Assembly (NCBI RefSeq): GCF_900113835.1
Contig: NZ_FOQV01000007.1
Coordinates: forward strand, 210,944-274,943
Direction: 5' to 3'
Origin: Allobosea sp. OK403
GTDB lineage: Bacteria > Pseudomonadota > Alphaproteobacteria > Rhizobiales > Beijerinckiaceae
Length of the DNA: 64,000 nt
Shown: positions 27,104 to 36,861 of the stretch, in pieces
Position numbering within the stretch: position 1 is the stretch's first letter
Layout: the number at the start of each line of letters is the position of its first letter
The notes under the pieces: generated by a model
What the model was told of the DNA's origin: nothing
What the model saw: only the letters and a program-made list of their open reading frames with translations
Databases searched by the model: none
Program-made: the position numbers and the translations under genes

Positions 27104-29095
27104 TCAATGGGCCGTGGCGGCGCTGCCGCCGAGATAGGCCTCGATCACGCGCGGGTCGGCCTGGACCTGCGCGGGCACGCCCTCGGCGATCTTCTGGCCG
27201 AAATCGAGCACGGTCACCGTGTCGGAAATGCTCATCACCACATCCATGTGATGCTCGATCAGGACGACGGTGATGCCATGCGCCTTGATCTTGCGGATGA
27301 TCTCGATGAGCTCCTTGATATCGGGCGCGGTCAGGCCTGCGGCCGGTTCGTCGAGCAGCAGAAGCTTGGGATCGAGCGCCAGCGCGCGGCCGATCTCGAG
27401 CAGCCGCATCTTGCCATAGGGCAGGTTGCGCGCCTCCTCATTCGCCAGGGCGTCGAGCCCGACGAATTGCAGGATGCTGGCTGCGCGTTCGCGCGCGGCG
27501 CTCTCCTCCTTGCGCGCCTGCGGCAATCCCAGGGCAACCGCAAAGAGGCCGCTGCGATAGGTGTGATGCAGGCCGACCATGACATTCTCCAGGCAGGTCA
27601 ATTCGCCGAAGAGCTGGACGTTCTGGAAGGTGCGGGCGATGCCCTGCGCCGCGATCTCGGGCGAGTTCCGGCCGACCAGGCTCTTGCCTTCGAAGAGGAT
27701 GTCGCCGCCGGTCGGCGTGTAGATGCCGGTGAGCACGTTCATCATCGTGCTCTTGCCCGAGCCATTGGGGCCGATCAGCCCGTGGATCGTGCCAGGCTTC
27801 ACCGCCATGTCGATGGCGTTCAGCGCCTTCAGGCCGCCGAACTGCATCAGCACGGCCCGCGCGTCGAGCAGGGTGCCTCCGGGTGGCGTGCTGGTTGCGG
27901 TGGCGCCCCAGACCCGCGCCTCATTGCCGGTTTCCCTGGCCACCAGCGCCCGGCCACCCCGCCGCAAGGACAGGCGCGTGAGCAACTGCCGGACGAAGCC
28001 CATGATGCCGTCGGGCAGGTAATAGACCACGAACAGGATCATCAGCCCGTAGATGGTGAGCTTGTAGTCGACGATGCGCTCGAGGAAGAGCGAGAACACG
28101 AAGAACAGCACGCAGAGCGTCACCGCGATGCCGATGCTGCGCGCCTGGCTCGGATCGTTGCGCCAGGCGTAAAAGCCGCCCGCGACGGCGCCGAGCGCGA
28201 TCAGCCCGGCGGTGATCCGGAACAATTCGAGATCGGCCAGGATATTTGGCAGGAAGACGACGATGGCCGAGCCGATGATCGGCCCCATCCTGGATTTGCG
28301 CCCGCCCATGGCGACGGCGAGCAGGAATTCGATCGAGGTGGCGAAGTTGAAGGCTTCCGGTGCGATATACTGCCGGAAATAGGCATAGAGCGCGCCAGCC
28401 AGCCCGGCGAAGCCGGCGCTGATGACGAAGGCCAGGACCTTGTGCTTGTAGACGCTGACACCCATGCAGTCCGAGGCGATCGGTGAATCGCGCAGCGCCT
28501 CGAAAGCCCGGCCATAGCGCGAGGCGATGATGCGGTTGATCACCACCACCGTCAGCACCAGCGCGATGGCCGAGATGTAGTAGTACTCGACCTCCCTCAA
28601 CCGCTTCAGCGAGAGGTCGATATAGTCGCGCAGATCGATGAAGAGCGGCGTGCGCAATTCGATGCCGAGCGGGCCGTTGGTCAGGTTGAGATGGCCGAGC
28701 CAAGGGCCGAGATCGGTCATCTCGTTGATCAGGGTGACGACGATCGTTCCGAAGGCGAGCGTCACCATGGCGAGATAGGGCCCGGTCACCTTCAGCGCCG
28801 GCAGCGCGAGCAGCGCCCCGAACAGGGCCGTGATCACGATGCCGGCCGGCAGCGCCCACCAGAAGCCGAGGCCGAAATGCAGGGACAGCAGGCCCGCCGT
28901 ATAAGCCCCGACGCCGAACAGCGCGGCATGGCCGATCGAGACCTCGCCGGTATAGCCAAAGACGATGTCGAGCCCGAGCACCAGGATCGAATAGATCACG
29001 ATCGTGGTGATCAAGGGCAGGTAGTAGGACGAGGTCACGACGAAGGGCAGCGCGAACAGCGCGACGACGCCGGCGATGAAGAGAAGCGTCTTCAT
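27104..29095 (-). CDS. LivM-LivG fusion: permease plus ATPase in one chain
   Basis: The 663-residue protein has two parts. Residues 1-375 are a LivM-type permease with about eight to ten helices and the motif FEALRDSPIASDCMGVSVYKH. After a linker (about 385-410), residues 415-655 are a LivG-type ATPase with Walker A GPNGSGKST, signature region NLPYGKMRLLEIGRALA, Walker B LLLLDEPAAGLT and H-loop IEHHMDVVM. The signature is the LivG-type NLPYG form rather than LSGGQ. The fusion fixes 1:1 stoichiometry and is known in some alphaproteobacterial Liv systems. It lies 7 nt after livH. Confidence 0.93.
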   Translation of the reverse strand: MKTLLFIAGVVALFALPFVVTSSYYLPLITTIVIYSILVLGLDIVFGYTGEVSIGHAALFGVGAYTAGLLSLHFGLGFWWALPAGIVITALFGALLALPALKVTGPYLAMVTLAFGTIVVTLINEMTDLGPWLGHLNLTNGPLGIELRTPLFIDLRDYIDLSLKRLREVEYYYISAIALVLTVVVINRIIASRYGRAFEALRDSPIASDCMGVSVYKHKVLAFVISAGFAGLAGALYAYFRQYIAPEAFNFATSIEFLLAVAMGGRKSRMGPIIGSAIVVFLPNILADLELFRITAGLIALGAVAGGFYAWRNDPSQARSIGIAVTLCVLFFVFSLFLERIVDYKLTIYGLMILFVVYYLPDGIMGFVRQLLTRLSLRRGGRALVARETGNEARVWGATATSTPPGGTLLDARAVLMQFGGLKALNAIDMAVKPGTIHGLIGPNGSGKSTMMNVLTGIYTPTGGDILFEGKSLVGRNSPEIAAQGIARTFQNVQLFGELTCLENVMVGLHHTYRSGLFAVALGLPQARKEESAARERAASILQFVGLDALANEEARNLPYGKMRLLEIGRALALDPKLLLLDEPAAGLTAPDIKELIEIIRKIKAHGITVVLIEHHMDVVMSISDTVTVLDFGQKIAEGVPAQVQADPRVIEAYLGGSAATAH

Positions 29096-29102
29096 GGCGG
29101 GC

Positions 29103-30002
29103 TCAGACCTTCTTGATCGCGGTCTTGCCGAAAAGCCCGGCGGGCTTCAGCGACAGGACGAGCAGCAGCAGGATCAGGCCGGGAACATCCTTGTAGCCGG
29201 TGTCGAAATAGAAGCCGGTCATGCTTTCGGTGATGCCGAGGATCAGGCCGCCGACGACGACGCCGAGCCCGCTCGACAATCCGCCGATGATTGCGACCGC
29301 GAAGGCCTTCAGGCCCAGCGCCGCGCCCATATTGGCGCCGGTCAACGTGATCGGGGCGATCAGCACGCCCGCCAGCGCCGCAGCGAGCGAGGACAGTGCG
29401 TAGGAGAAGGTGATGACGAGCGGCGTATTGATGCCCATCAGCCCGGCTGCATCGCGGTCGTTCGAGGTTGCCACCACCGCCTTGCCGTAGATCGAGCGGC
29501 GGTTGAAGGCTTCGACGGCGAGCATCATCGCGAGCGCGCCGAGCACGATCGCGATCTCCATCGGGCGGATATTGACGCCCGCGATCGTCAACGGGGCCTC
29601 GCTCAGGGGCGAGGGGAATTTCAGCGGGTCCTTGCCCCAGATGTTCTCGGCCATGTTCTTGAAGATGATGCCGAGCGCGATCGTCGCCATGATCCAGCCG
29701 GCCTCGGACTTGGTCTTCATGGCTTGCCTGACGCCGAGCCGCTCGACGACCGCACCCTGGGCGAGGCCGAAGGCGAAGACGAAGGGCAGGGCGATGAGAT
29801 AGGCCGTGAGCGTGCCCAGATGCAGCCCGATCAGAAAATTCACGCAGGTCAGGCCGACGAGCGCGCCCAATGTCAGTGCCTCGCCCTGGCCGAAATTCAG
29901 CGTCTTGGAGGTGGCGAAGGTGAGCTGGTAGCCGAAGGCGATCACGCCGTAGATCATGCCGACGGAAATGCCGGAGACGAGGATCTGGAAGAAGTTCTGC
30001 AT
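29103..30002 (-). CDS. livH: LivH-type ABC permease
   Basis: The 299-residue permease has about eight helices. The N-terminus is FQILVSGISVGMIYGVIAFG and later motifs are LNFGQGEALTLGAL, RDAAGLMGIN and AAALAGVLIAPITLTGANMG, all typical of LivH. It forms the membrane channel with the LivM half of the fusion protein. It follows the binding-protein gene after an intergenic hairpin. Confidence 0.93.
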   Translation of the reverse strand: MQNFFQILVSGISVGMIYGVIAFGYQLTFATSKTLNFGQGEALTLGALVGLTCVNFLIGLHLGTLTAYLIALPFVFAFGLAQGAVVERLGVRQAMKTKSEAGWIMATIALGIIFKNMAENIWGKDPLKFPSPLSEAPLTIAGVNIRPMEIAIVLGALAMMLAVEAFNRRSIYGKAVVATSNDRDAAGLMGINTPLVITFSYALSSLAAALAGVLIAPITLTGANMGAALGLKAFAVAIIGGLSSGLGVVVGGLILGITESMTGFYFDTGYKDVPGLILLLLVLSLKPAGLFGKTAIKKV

Positions 30003-30034
30003 GGAGGGACCGACACTCCGACCGATAATGAAGA

Positions 30035-30059
30035 ACCCTCCCCGCTGGGCGGGGAGGGT
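30035..30059 (-). terminator. intra-operon hairpin between the binding-protein gene and livH
   Basis: ACCCTCCCCGC and GCGGGGAGGGT form an 11-bp GC-rich stem with a 3-nt loop and no clear U-tract. Such hairpins after periplasmic binding-protein genes typically stabilise that message or attenuate downstream genes, so the receptor is made in excess. Confidence 0.65.
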
Positions 30060-30082
30060 CGGTGTCTGGCGAAAGCCGTCGC

Positions 30083-31285
30083 TCAGGACTTCGGCTTGAC
30101 CCGCAGCGCGCCCGCGCCTTCGAGATCGGCCGGGTTGGCCGGCACGACGCGGCCGCCCTTGACGATGCCGAGCACGGGGATGTTGGCCGTGATCGCCTCA
30201 TGGTCGGTGGCGCTGAAGGGCTTGTCATAGGTGGTGACGACGCCCTCGACCTTGGTGGTCAGGTTCTCGAGCGCCTCGCGGACCTTGCGGCCGTCGGTCG
30301 ACTTGGCCTGGTTGATCGCGGCGGCCAGCAGGTACATCGAGTCATAGCCCTGCGCGGCCGAGACCGGGGAGGGGATGCGGTCGACCTTGTAGGCGGCCTG
30401 ATAAGCCTCGATGAAGCTCTTGCGCTTCGGCGTCGAGGGCAGCTGGATGAAGGTCTGCGGCATCATCACGCCTTCGCCATTGGCGCCGGCGGCATCGATG
30501 AAGCTCGCCATCGACAGCGTCCAGGAGCCCAGGACCGGCACCTTCCAGCCGAGCTTGACGACGGCGTTGACCGTCTGCGCCAGCTCGGGGCCGATCGCAT
30601 AGGTCAGCACCACATCGGCTCCGGCGTCCTTGGCGCGCAGGGCCTGCGCCGTCATGTCGGTGTCGCCGATATTGAACTTCTCGACGGCGACCGGCTTCAA
30701 GCCTCGCTCGGCGAGCGCTTTCTCGAGATCGGCACGGCCGAGCTGGCCGTAATTGGTCGAGTCCGCGATGATTGCGACCTTGGTGTAACCGTTCTTCTTG
30801 ACGGCTTCCGCGATCATCGAGCTCTGGATGGTGTCGTTGGCGGCGTTGCGGAAGACGTAGTTCGCCTTGTGCTCGGGCGCTTTGAACTGCTGCGTGACCA
30901 GCGTGCCGGTCGCGACATTGTTCATCACGGGAATCTCGGCTTCCTGGTAGAAGCGCTGCGAGGCGAGCGAAACACCGGTGTTGATGAAGCCGACGGTCGC
31001 GACCACCTGCTCCTTATTGATCAACTCCTGCGCGATCTGGACGCCGAGCTCGTTCTTGGCCTCGTCGTCGCGCTCGATCAATTGGATCTGCTTGCCGAGC
31101 ACGCCGCCGGCCTTGTTGATCTCCTGCGCCGCGAGTTTCACGCCATCGCGCATGCTGACGCCCATGGCGGCAGAGCCGCCGGTATAGGGGCCGCTGATGC
31201 CGATCTTGATGGTCTGCTGGGCGTAGGCCGCCCCGGTCATGGCCGCGCTGAAAGCTGCGGCGGCGAGCCATTTCTTCATCGTCAT
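30083..31285 (-). CDS. LivK-type periplasmic binding protein
   Basis: The 400-residue protein has a Sec signal peptide (MTMKKWLAAAAFSAAMTGAA, cleavage after AYA). The family-6 receptor fold begins QTIKIGISGPYTGGSAAMGVS and contains ELGVQIAQELINKEQVVATVG. It is the receptor for the Liv-type importer encoded downstream. ATG 31285 is chosen because AGGG lies about 9 nt upstream; the frame stays open another 150 nt with no signal peptide. Substrate specificity could be amino acids, amides or aromatic acids. Confidence 0.92.
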   Translation of the reverse strand: MTMKKWLAAAAFSAAMTGAAYAQQTIKIGISGPYTGGSAAMGVSMRDGVKLAAQEINKAGGVLGKQIQLIERDDEAKNELGVQIAQELINKEQVVATVGFINTGVSLASQRFYQEAEIPVMNNVATGTLVTQQFKAPEHKANYVFRNAANDTIQSSMIAEAVKKNGYTKVAIIADSTNYGQLGRADLEKALAERGLKPVAVEKFNIGDTDMTAQALRAKDAGADVVLTYAIGPELAQTVNAVVKLGWKVPVLGSWTLSMASFIDAAGANGEGVMMPQTFIQLPSTPKRKSFIEAYQAAYKVDRIPSPVSAAQGYDSMYLLAAAINQAKSTDGRKVREALENLTTKVEGVVTTYDKPFSATDHEAITANIPVLGIVKGGRVVPANPADLEGAGALRVKPKS

Positions 31286-31642
31286 GGTTTCCATCCCTAT
31301 TGCACGGTTCATTCTTCCGATTTGCTCGGAATTGATGCTTCTTATTGTTATTCTAAACTTTTCGTCGGTGGCCTGCGATGCAAGGCGCGTCCCCAGACGG
31401 CAGTCAAGGGCACATTCCCGCGACTGGCAGGACATACCAAGTCTTCAAAGGCTTAGGGCGGACTGGTTGCGCGGGCAACCGAGAATGTAGGGTGCGCGGC
31501 CCCGGAGTATCAATCTTTAGTCTTATCGGGGTGGCGCCGCTTTCCCTCATGGACGGAGGTTGCCCGCGAATGAGGCAATTCTCCCCCGAGCTTGACGCTC
31601 ATATGCGGAGCCTCGCCATGCGTCTTGCGGGCCGGGTGACGC
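31286..31642. other. intergenic region, likely promoter of the Liv-type operon
   Basis: About 357 nt between the binding-protein start and the antiporter stop contain no supportable gene. The segment 31320-31365 is AT-rich (TTGATGCTTCTTATTG and TTCTAAACTTTTCG) and is the best place for the leftward promoter. The rest is GC-rich with no recognised motif. Confidence 0.5.
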
Positions 31643-33283
31643 TCAAGCCGGGCCGAACCGCGCCTCCAGCAGGTCGATTTCCCGGACGAGCTTCCTGGCG
31701 ATCTCGTCCGAGGTGCCGCGCGCCCGGGCGACGCGGTAGATTTCATCCCGCTCGGCGCGCAGGCCGGCGAGGCGCAGTTCGCGCTCGATCGCATCGGCCT
31801 TGCGGGCGAGATCGGCTTCCGCGCCGATCTTGGAGCGTCCGTCGATGCGCTCGCGGTAGAGTTCCATCAGGCGGGCGCCGACTTCGACGTAAAGGTCGGC
31901 ATCGTTGCGGCCGCTGCCCATTTTGTGCTGCACCTTCTCAAGCGCCTTGATCGCCGCTTCGGCGGCGGCGTTGCGAACCCTGTCCTCCTCTTCCTGCTGG
32001 GAGGGTTCGGGAGGCAGCTCCAGATTCTTGAGCAGGAAGGGCAGGCCGATGCTCGCCGCGACCAGCGACAGGATGATCACGCCTGCGGCCAGGAAGATGG
32101 CGAGGTCGCGGACCGGGAAGGCCGAGCCGTCATTCATCGTCAATGGCAGCGTCAGCACGCCGGCGAGCGTGATCGCTCCGCGCACGCCGGCGAGCGAGGT
32201 CGCGGCGACCAGGCGCAAGCCGGGCACATAACGCTTCTCGCCGCGCCGCGCTGCCCGCGCGAGCGTGAAGCGCAGCGACACCCACACCCAGGTGAAGCGG
32301 AGCGCAGCCAGCGCGAAGGTGATGACGGCGACATAGGCGATGAGCCAGACAGGGTCGTGGTGCCCGGTCTCGCGCACGGCTTTCGCCGCTCCCGCGACGA
32401 TCAAAGGGAGCTGCTCGCCCAGCAGCACGAAGATGATGCCGTTGGCGGCGAACTGGACCGTGTCCCAGACGGCGTGGCCACGCACGCGCGTAATCGCGAG
32501 GATTTGTCCGCTCTGGTCGGCATAACTCATGGTGATGCCCGCCGCGACGGCCGCGAGAATACCGGAACAGTGCAGGTGTTCGGCCAGGAGATAGGCTCCG
32601 AACGGGATCAGCAGGCTGATCAGGATCTGCGAACCGGTCTCTTCACCGAGCCGGCGCGTGGCCCAGCCCACCGCACGTGTCGTACTCCAGGTCACCGCGA
32701 CGCCGATCGCGATGCCGCCGATCGCGACCCAGAGGAAGGTGCCGAAGGCGCCGAACAGAGAAAAGCTCCCCGTCAGCGCGGCCACGACGGCAAAGCGCAT
32801 GCAGACCAGGCCCGAGGCGTCGTTGAGTAGCGATTCACCCTCGAGGATGTGCATCAGTCGCTTGGGAACCGGCACCCTGGCGGCGATGGCGGAGACCGCG
32901 ATCGGGTCCGTCGGGGAGAGGATCGCGGCAAGCGCGAAGGCCACCGCAAGCGGCATGGCCGGGATCAGCCAGTTGAGCAGGAAGCCGACGCCCAGCACGG
33001 TGAAGAGGACGAGGCCCAAAGCGAGCTCCAGGATCGTGCCCTTGTCTCGGAACAGCCCCTCCTTGGGGATGCGCCAGCCATCCAGGAAGAGCAGCGGCGG
33101 CAGGAACAGCAGGAAGAAGATGTCGGGCTGCAGCTGGACGCTGAGATCGGCCACGGAGGCGATGAGCGCGCCGAGCCCGATCTGGACGAGGGGGAGCGGC
33201 AGAGGTGCAGGCGAAAGCCGCGCGAGCATGCCGCTGACCACGACGGCGAGCAGCAGGACCAGAATGATCGCGATCATCTCCAC
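31643..33283 (-). CDS. CPA1-family Na+/H+ antiporter
   Basis: The 546-residue protein has about twelve membrane helices with FLLFLPPLLFLDGWRIP, ALAAILSPTDPIAVSAIA and GESLLNDASGLV, the ion-binding hallmarks of CPA1 (NhaP/NHE) exchangers. A cytosolic C-terminal tail of about 120 charged, helical residues (from about 425) follows. It swaps cytosolic Na+ (or K+) for external H+ in pH and ion homeostasis. It is apparently monocistronic. Confidence 0.92.
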   Translation of the reverse strand: MEMIAIILVLLLAVVVSGMLARLSPAPLPLPLVQIGLGALIASVADLSVQLQPDIFFLLFLPPLLFLDGWRIPKEGLFRDKGTILELALGLVLFTVLGVGFLLNWLIPAMPLAVAFALAAILSPTDPIAVSAIAARVPVPKRLMHILEGESLLNDASGLVCMRFAVVAALTGSFSLFGAFGTFLWVAIGGIAIGVAVTWSTTRAVGWATRRLGEETGSQILISLLIPFGAYLLAEHLHCSGILAAVAAGITMSYADQSGQILAITRVRGHAVWDTVQFAANGIIFVLLGEQLPLIVAGAAKAVRETGHHDPVWLIAYVAVITFALAALRFTWVWVSLRFTLARAARRGEKRYVPGLRLVAATSLAGVRGAITLAGVLTLPLTMNDGSAFPVRDLAIFLAAGVIILSLVAASIGLPFLLKNLELPPEPSQQEEEDRVRNAAAEAAIKALEKVQHKMGSGRNDADLYVEVGARLMELYRERIDGRSKIGAEADLARKADAIERELRLAGLRAERDEIYRVARARGTSDEIARKLVREIDLLEARFGPA

Positions 33284-33470
33284 GGCTCACCTCTTATCCA
33301 TCTCGCCGAGATCATGCGCAGTCCCGGCTGCTCCCGGGGAAGCAGATGCTCGACCCATCCCTGTGATGCGCATGATCCCAGCGAGAATAGGGCGGTGTTG
33401 CTTCGAGACCATGTCTCCACCGCAAAGGCATGGCTTCTGGGCACGATCGGCTTGCCGTCGGACAAGGCGC

Positions 33471-34295
33471 TCATGCCCCCAGAGCAGCCCACAACTCTCC
33501 TTTGTCCTCGACGCGCCCCTCGGATTTCAGCTTGAGGAGATGGGCCAAGACGTTGCGCTCGGCCGCGAGCTGCAGCCAGGGATCGGTCTTGGAATAGAGC
33601 CGGTCGACCAGCGCCCGGGTGCCCAGCGGTCCGGCGGCGAGAGCCGCGGCGATCTCGTTCTCGCGCTTGAGCCGGCGGTCGAGCAGCTCCTGCACATAGG
33701 GCCTGGGATCGGGCAAAGGCGGGCCATGTCCCGGCAGATAGAGCCGGTCGTCGCGGGCCATCATCAAGCGCAGGCTCCTGACGTAATCGGCCATGTCGCC
33801 GCCCGGCGGGGAGACGATGCTGCTCGACCAGGACATCACATGATCGGCGCTGAACAGGATCCCGTCCCGATAGGCGAAACAGAGATGGTCGCTGGCATGC
33901 CCCGGCGTGTGGATGGCGAGCATGCCCAGCGCGCTGTCGCCGTCCCGCAGCAGGATGTCGGGTATGAAGGCGTCGTCGGCGCTGAGATGGAATGCATAGG
34001 TCTTCGCGCCGGTGCGGGCCTTCAGCGCCGCGGTCGCGCCGAGATGGTCGGAATGGCTGTGGCTGAGCAGGATCGCGGAGACGGCACCGCCCGTCGCCCT
34101 CAGAATGTCGTCGAGATGGCCGACATCATCGGGGCCGGGATCGAGAACCATGAAGCCGTCGCCGGTCTCGATCAGATAGGTATTCGTGCCGTGATAGGTC
34201 ATCAGGCTCGGATTCCTGGCGACGATGCGGGAAATGCCGGGAATGACGGCCAGGGGAACGCCGCGCGCGGGCTCGCTCTCGCTCAGGAATGCCAA
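33471..34295 (-). CDS. metallo-beta-lactamase-fold hydrolase (second paralogue)
   Basis: The 274-residue protein has zinc motif SHSHSDHLGA, then HTPGHASDHL, LFSADHVMSWSSS and LPGHGPPLPDP. A C-terminal winged-helix-like part (TRALVDRLYSKTDPWLQLAAERNVLAHLLKL) is typical of LACTB2-like proteins. It resembles the gene at 8975-9889 throughout. The substrate is unknown. It lies about 60 nt beyond the PLP lyase gene in the same direction and may be co-transcribed. Confidence 0.85.
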   Translation of the reverse strand: MAFLSESEPARGVPLAVIPGISRIVARNPSLMTYHGTNTYLIETGDGFMVLDPGPDDVGHLDDILRATGGAVSAILLSHSHSDHLGATAALKARTGAKTYAFHLSADDAFIPDILLRDGDSALGMLAIHTPGHASDHLCFAYRDGILFSADHVMSWSSSIVSPPGGDMADYVRSLRLMMARDDRLYLPGHGPPLPDPRPYVQELLDRRLKRENEIAAALAAGPLGTRALVDRLYSKTDPWLQLAAERNVLAHLLKLKSEGRVEDKGELWAALGA

Positions 34296-34340
34296 TGCCG
34301 GTCCTTTCAGAAAGTCGCCTGCGGGCAGCGACCGTCATCC

Positions 34341-34372
34341 TTCTAGATCATCTCGCTTCTAGATCATCTCGG
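34341..34372. repeat. 16-bp tandem duplication over the stop of the PLP lyase gene
   Basis: TTCTAGATCATCTCGC at 34341-34356 is followed at once by TTCTAGATCATCTCGG at 34357-34372 (15 of 16 identical). The lyase stop codon (34359-34361 on the complement) lies in the second unit, and a spare copy of it lies in the first. Confidence 0.9.
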
Positions 34373-35558
34373 CCAAGGGCGTCTCCGCCATGCGGTGCAT
34401 GCCGCTCAAAGCGCGCTGCAGATCGGCGATCAGGTCTGCCACATGCTCCAGGCCGATCGAGAGCCGGATCAGCGTGTCCGGACAGGCCGATCGCTCGCCC
34501 TCCGTGCTGCGCCGATGCTCGATCAGACTTTCCGTTGAGCCCAGCGATGTCGAGCGGCGAAACACCGCTGTCCGCTCGCATAGGGCCAGCGCATCCGCCG
34601 CCGTGCCAGCGATCTCGAAGGACAGCATGCCGCCGAAGCCGCCCAGGAACTGCCGCTGGGCCAGGTCGTGATGCGGGTCGCCGGGCAAGCCGGGATAATG
34701 CACCGCGCTGACCCCGGGATGCGCGGCCAGGGCGGTGGCGATCTTGAGTGCGGTCTCGCAGGCGCGCTCGACGCGCAAGGCGAGCGAACGCATGCCGCGC
34801 AGCAGGAGCCAGGCCTCGAAGGGCGGCAGGACGCTGCCATGCGCTTCCCGGGAGGAGAGGATCTCCCGCCACGCCACTCCGGTCTGCGCCGTGATCAGTG
34901 CGCCGGCGACGAGATCGCCATGGCCGTTCAGATATTTGGTCGCGGAATGCAGGACGAGATCGGCGCCGAAATCCAGCGGCCGGCACAGCACCGGCGTTGC
35001 AACCGTCGCGTCGACCAGGAGCTGCGCGCCGCCCTGATGCGCGATGGCCGCCAGCGCGGCGATATCCGGAACGCGCCAGAGCGGGTTGCTGGGACACTCT
35101 GTCCAGACGAGCCGCGTCTCGCCCGGACGGATGGCTTGCCGCACCGCGTCGGGGCAGCACATATCCGCGCGGGTGACAGTCACACCCCAGCGCTGGCCGA
35201 AGGTCTCGATGATGGTGCCGAACTCATAATAGGCCGCCGAATCCAGCACGAGATGGTCGCCCGGGCGTAGATTGGCGAGGACCGCCTGGGCCGCCGCCGA
35301 GCCGGAGCCGAAGACCGCAGCGGCGGCTCCGCCTTCGAGCTGGGCCAATACGCGTTCCGCGACGGTGGCGCCGCTATTGCCGGAGCGCGCATAGCGCGAG
35401 GCGGTCGAACCGGTGCACAACGCCGCATCTCCAGGCGGGGCATGCGTGACTGCCGGATGGATTGATGGCACGAGCCCTCCAGTTACCGGGTCCAGGTAAT
35501 GGTCGAGTTGGGCCAGTACCGTGGCGGCGTGCATCGGGGTCTCGTCAGTGGGGATCAT
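34359..35558 (-). CDS. Cys/Met-metabolism PLP-dependent lyase/synthase
   Basis: The 399-residue enzyme of the cystathionine gamma-synthase/beta-lyase/methionine gamma-lyase fold has the PLP lysine at about K208 in LHSATKYLNGHGD. It also has SRYARSGN near 54-61 and RLSIGLEHVADLIADL at the C-terminus. It would cleave or replace groups at the gamma or beta carbon of sulfur amino acids. The diverging genes (amidohydrolase, amino-acid importer, homocysteine methyltransferase) point to sulfur-amino-acid salvage. Exact specificity cannot be read. ATG 35558 is used; the ATG at 35534 is also possible and neither has a strong ribosome site. Confidence 0.87.
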   Translation of the reverse strand: MIPTDETPMHAATVLAQLDHYLDPVTGGLVPSIHPAVTHAPPGDAALCTGSTASRYARSGNSGATVAERVLAQLEGGAAAAVFGSGSAAAQAVLANLRPGDHLVLDSAAYYEFGTIIETFGQRWGVTVTRADMCCPDAVRQAIRPGETRLVWTECPSNPLWRVPDIAALAAIAHQGGAQLLVDATVATPVLCRPLDFGADLVLHSATKYLNGHGDLVAGALITAQTGVAWREILSSREAHGSVLPPFEAWLLLRGMRSLALRVERACETALKIATALAAHPGVSAVHYPGLPGDPHHDLAQRQFLGGFGGMLSFEIAGTAADALALCERTAVFRRSTSLGSTESLIEHRRSTEGERSACPDTLIRLSIGLEHVADLIADLQRALSGMHRMAETPLAEMI

Positions 35559-35670
35559 CGCGCGCAGGATAGGCCGTTATTGTCGATTGTCGATCCTCGA
35601 TCATATTGCGGGAGGGGTGGATCTATGGCTAGATGCCGCCGCAATTTTCGAAAATGGCCTCGAGCTGCTG

Positions 35671-36861
35671 ATGTCCCTTGATCGCCCGAATGAACTGACC
35701 CGCGCCATCGCCGACCAGGTGGAGGCGATCAAGCCGGCGCTCATCGCCCTGCGCCGCGATATCCACGCCCATCCCGAGATCGGTTTCGAGACGGTGCGGA
35801 CGGCGGCGCTGGTCGCCTCGGAGCTGGAGCGGATCGGCCTGAAGCCGCAGCGCGGCGTCGGGCGCGTCGGTGTCGTGGCGGAGATCGAGGGTGGGGCGCC
35901 CGGGCCGTGCCTGCTGATCCGCGCCGACATGGACGCCTTGCCGATGGAGGAGCTGACCGGCCTGCCCTTCGCCAGCACCATTCCCGGCAAGATGCACGCC
36001 TGCGGCCATGACATCCACACCGCCACCTTGCTTGGGGCGGGCATGGTGCTGAAGAACCTGGCGCCGATGCTGCGCGGCAGCGTCCGCCTCGTCTTCCAGC
36101 CGGCGGAGGAGACGGTCGAGAGCGGAGCGGCCGCGATGGTCGCCGACGGTGCCGCCGATGGCGTAGCGATGGCGCTCGCCTTCCACAACCGGCCGGAGAT
36201 GCCGGTCGGTCGTTTCGGTTATGTCCGCGGCGCCTCGACGGCGTCGAGCGACGAGTTCGACGTGGTCGTCCATGGCCGCTCGGGCCACGCCGCGCGCCCC
36301 CATGCGGCTGTCGATCCGATCGTCGCGGCCTCGGCCATGATCATGCAGCTGCAGACGGCGATTTCCCGCGTCATGGACCCGTCGCAGTCGGCCGTGCTGA
36401 CGATCGGCCACATCGCCGGCGGCTCGACCCACAACATCATTCCTGACAGCTGCATGTTCCAGGGCACGGTCCGCTGCCGCTCGGCTGCCTCGCGCGACAC
36501 GATGGAAGCCACCTTCCGCCGCATCTGCGAGGGCGTCGGCGCGGCCATGGGCGTGACCTGCGAGATCTCCTATATCCGCGGCGCGCCTGCATTGGTGAAT
36601 GACGACGGTGTGGTCGATGCCGCGGTTCGCTCCGTCTCGGCCCAGTTCGGGGCGGACAGGATCGACCAGCTCGAAGGCCGCTTCGGCGCGGAGGATTTCT
36701 CCTATTTCTCCGAGCGCATCCCGTCCTGCCAGTTGCTGGTGGGCGCGTCCCAGCCCGGGCGCAATGACCGCGTGCACAATTCCGACTACCAGCCCGACGA
36801 GCGTTGCATCGGCCTGGGCGTGGCGGCGCTCGTGCGCACCGCGGTCGATGTCCTTTCGTGA
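35671..36861 (+). CDS. M20-family amidohydrolase (hippurate/N-acyl-amino-acid hydrolase type)
   Basis: The 396-residue metal hydrolase has the M20D pattern: RRDIHAHPEIGFE near 35, metal ligand motif CGHDIH at about 111-116, FQPAEET with the catalytic Glu, GHAARPH, and a distal metal His near the C-terminus (VHNSDYQPDE). The family removes acyl groups from amino acids. It leads the rightward cluster, so it may deacylate the substrate brought in by the adjacent importer. ATG 35671 is chosen from the family start (SLDRPNELTRAIADQ); upstream in-frame sequence crosses the divergent promoter region. Confidence 0.9.
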   Translation: MSLDRPNELTRAIADQVEAIKPALIALRRDIHAHPEIGFETVRTAALVASELERIGLKPQRGVGRVGVVAEIEGGAPGPCLLIRADMDALPMEELTGLPFASTIPGKMHACGHDIHTATLLGAGMVLKNLAPMLRGSVRLVFQPAEETVESGAAAMVADGAADGVAMALAFHNRPEMPVGRFGYVRGASTASSDEFDVVVHGRSGHAARPHAAVDPIVAASAMIMQLQTAISRVMDPSQSAVLTIGHIAGGSTHNIIPDSCMFQGTVRCRSAASRDTMEATFRRICEGVGAAMGVTCEISYIRGAPALVNDDGVVDAAVRSVSAQFGADRIDQLEGRFGAEDFSYFSERIPSCQLLVGASQPGRNDRVHNSDYQPDERCIGLGVAALVRTAVDVLS

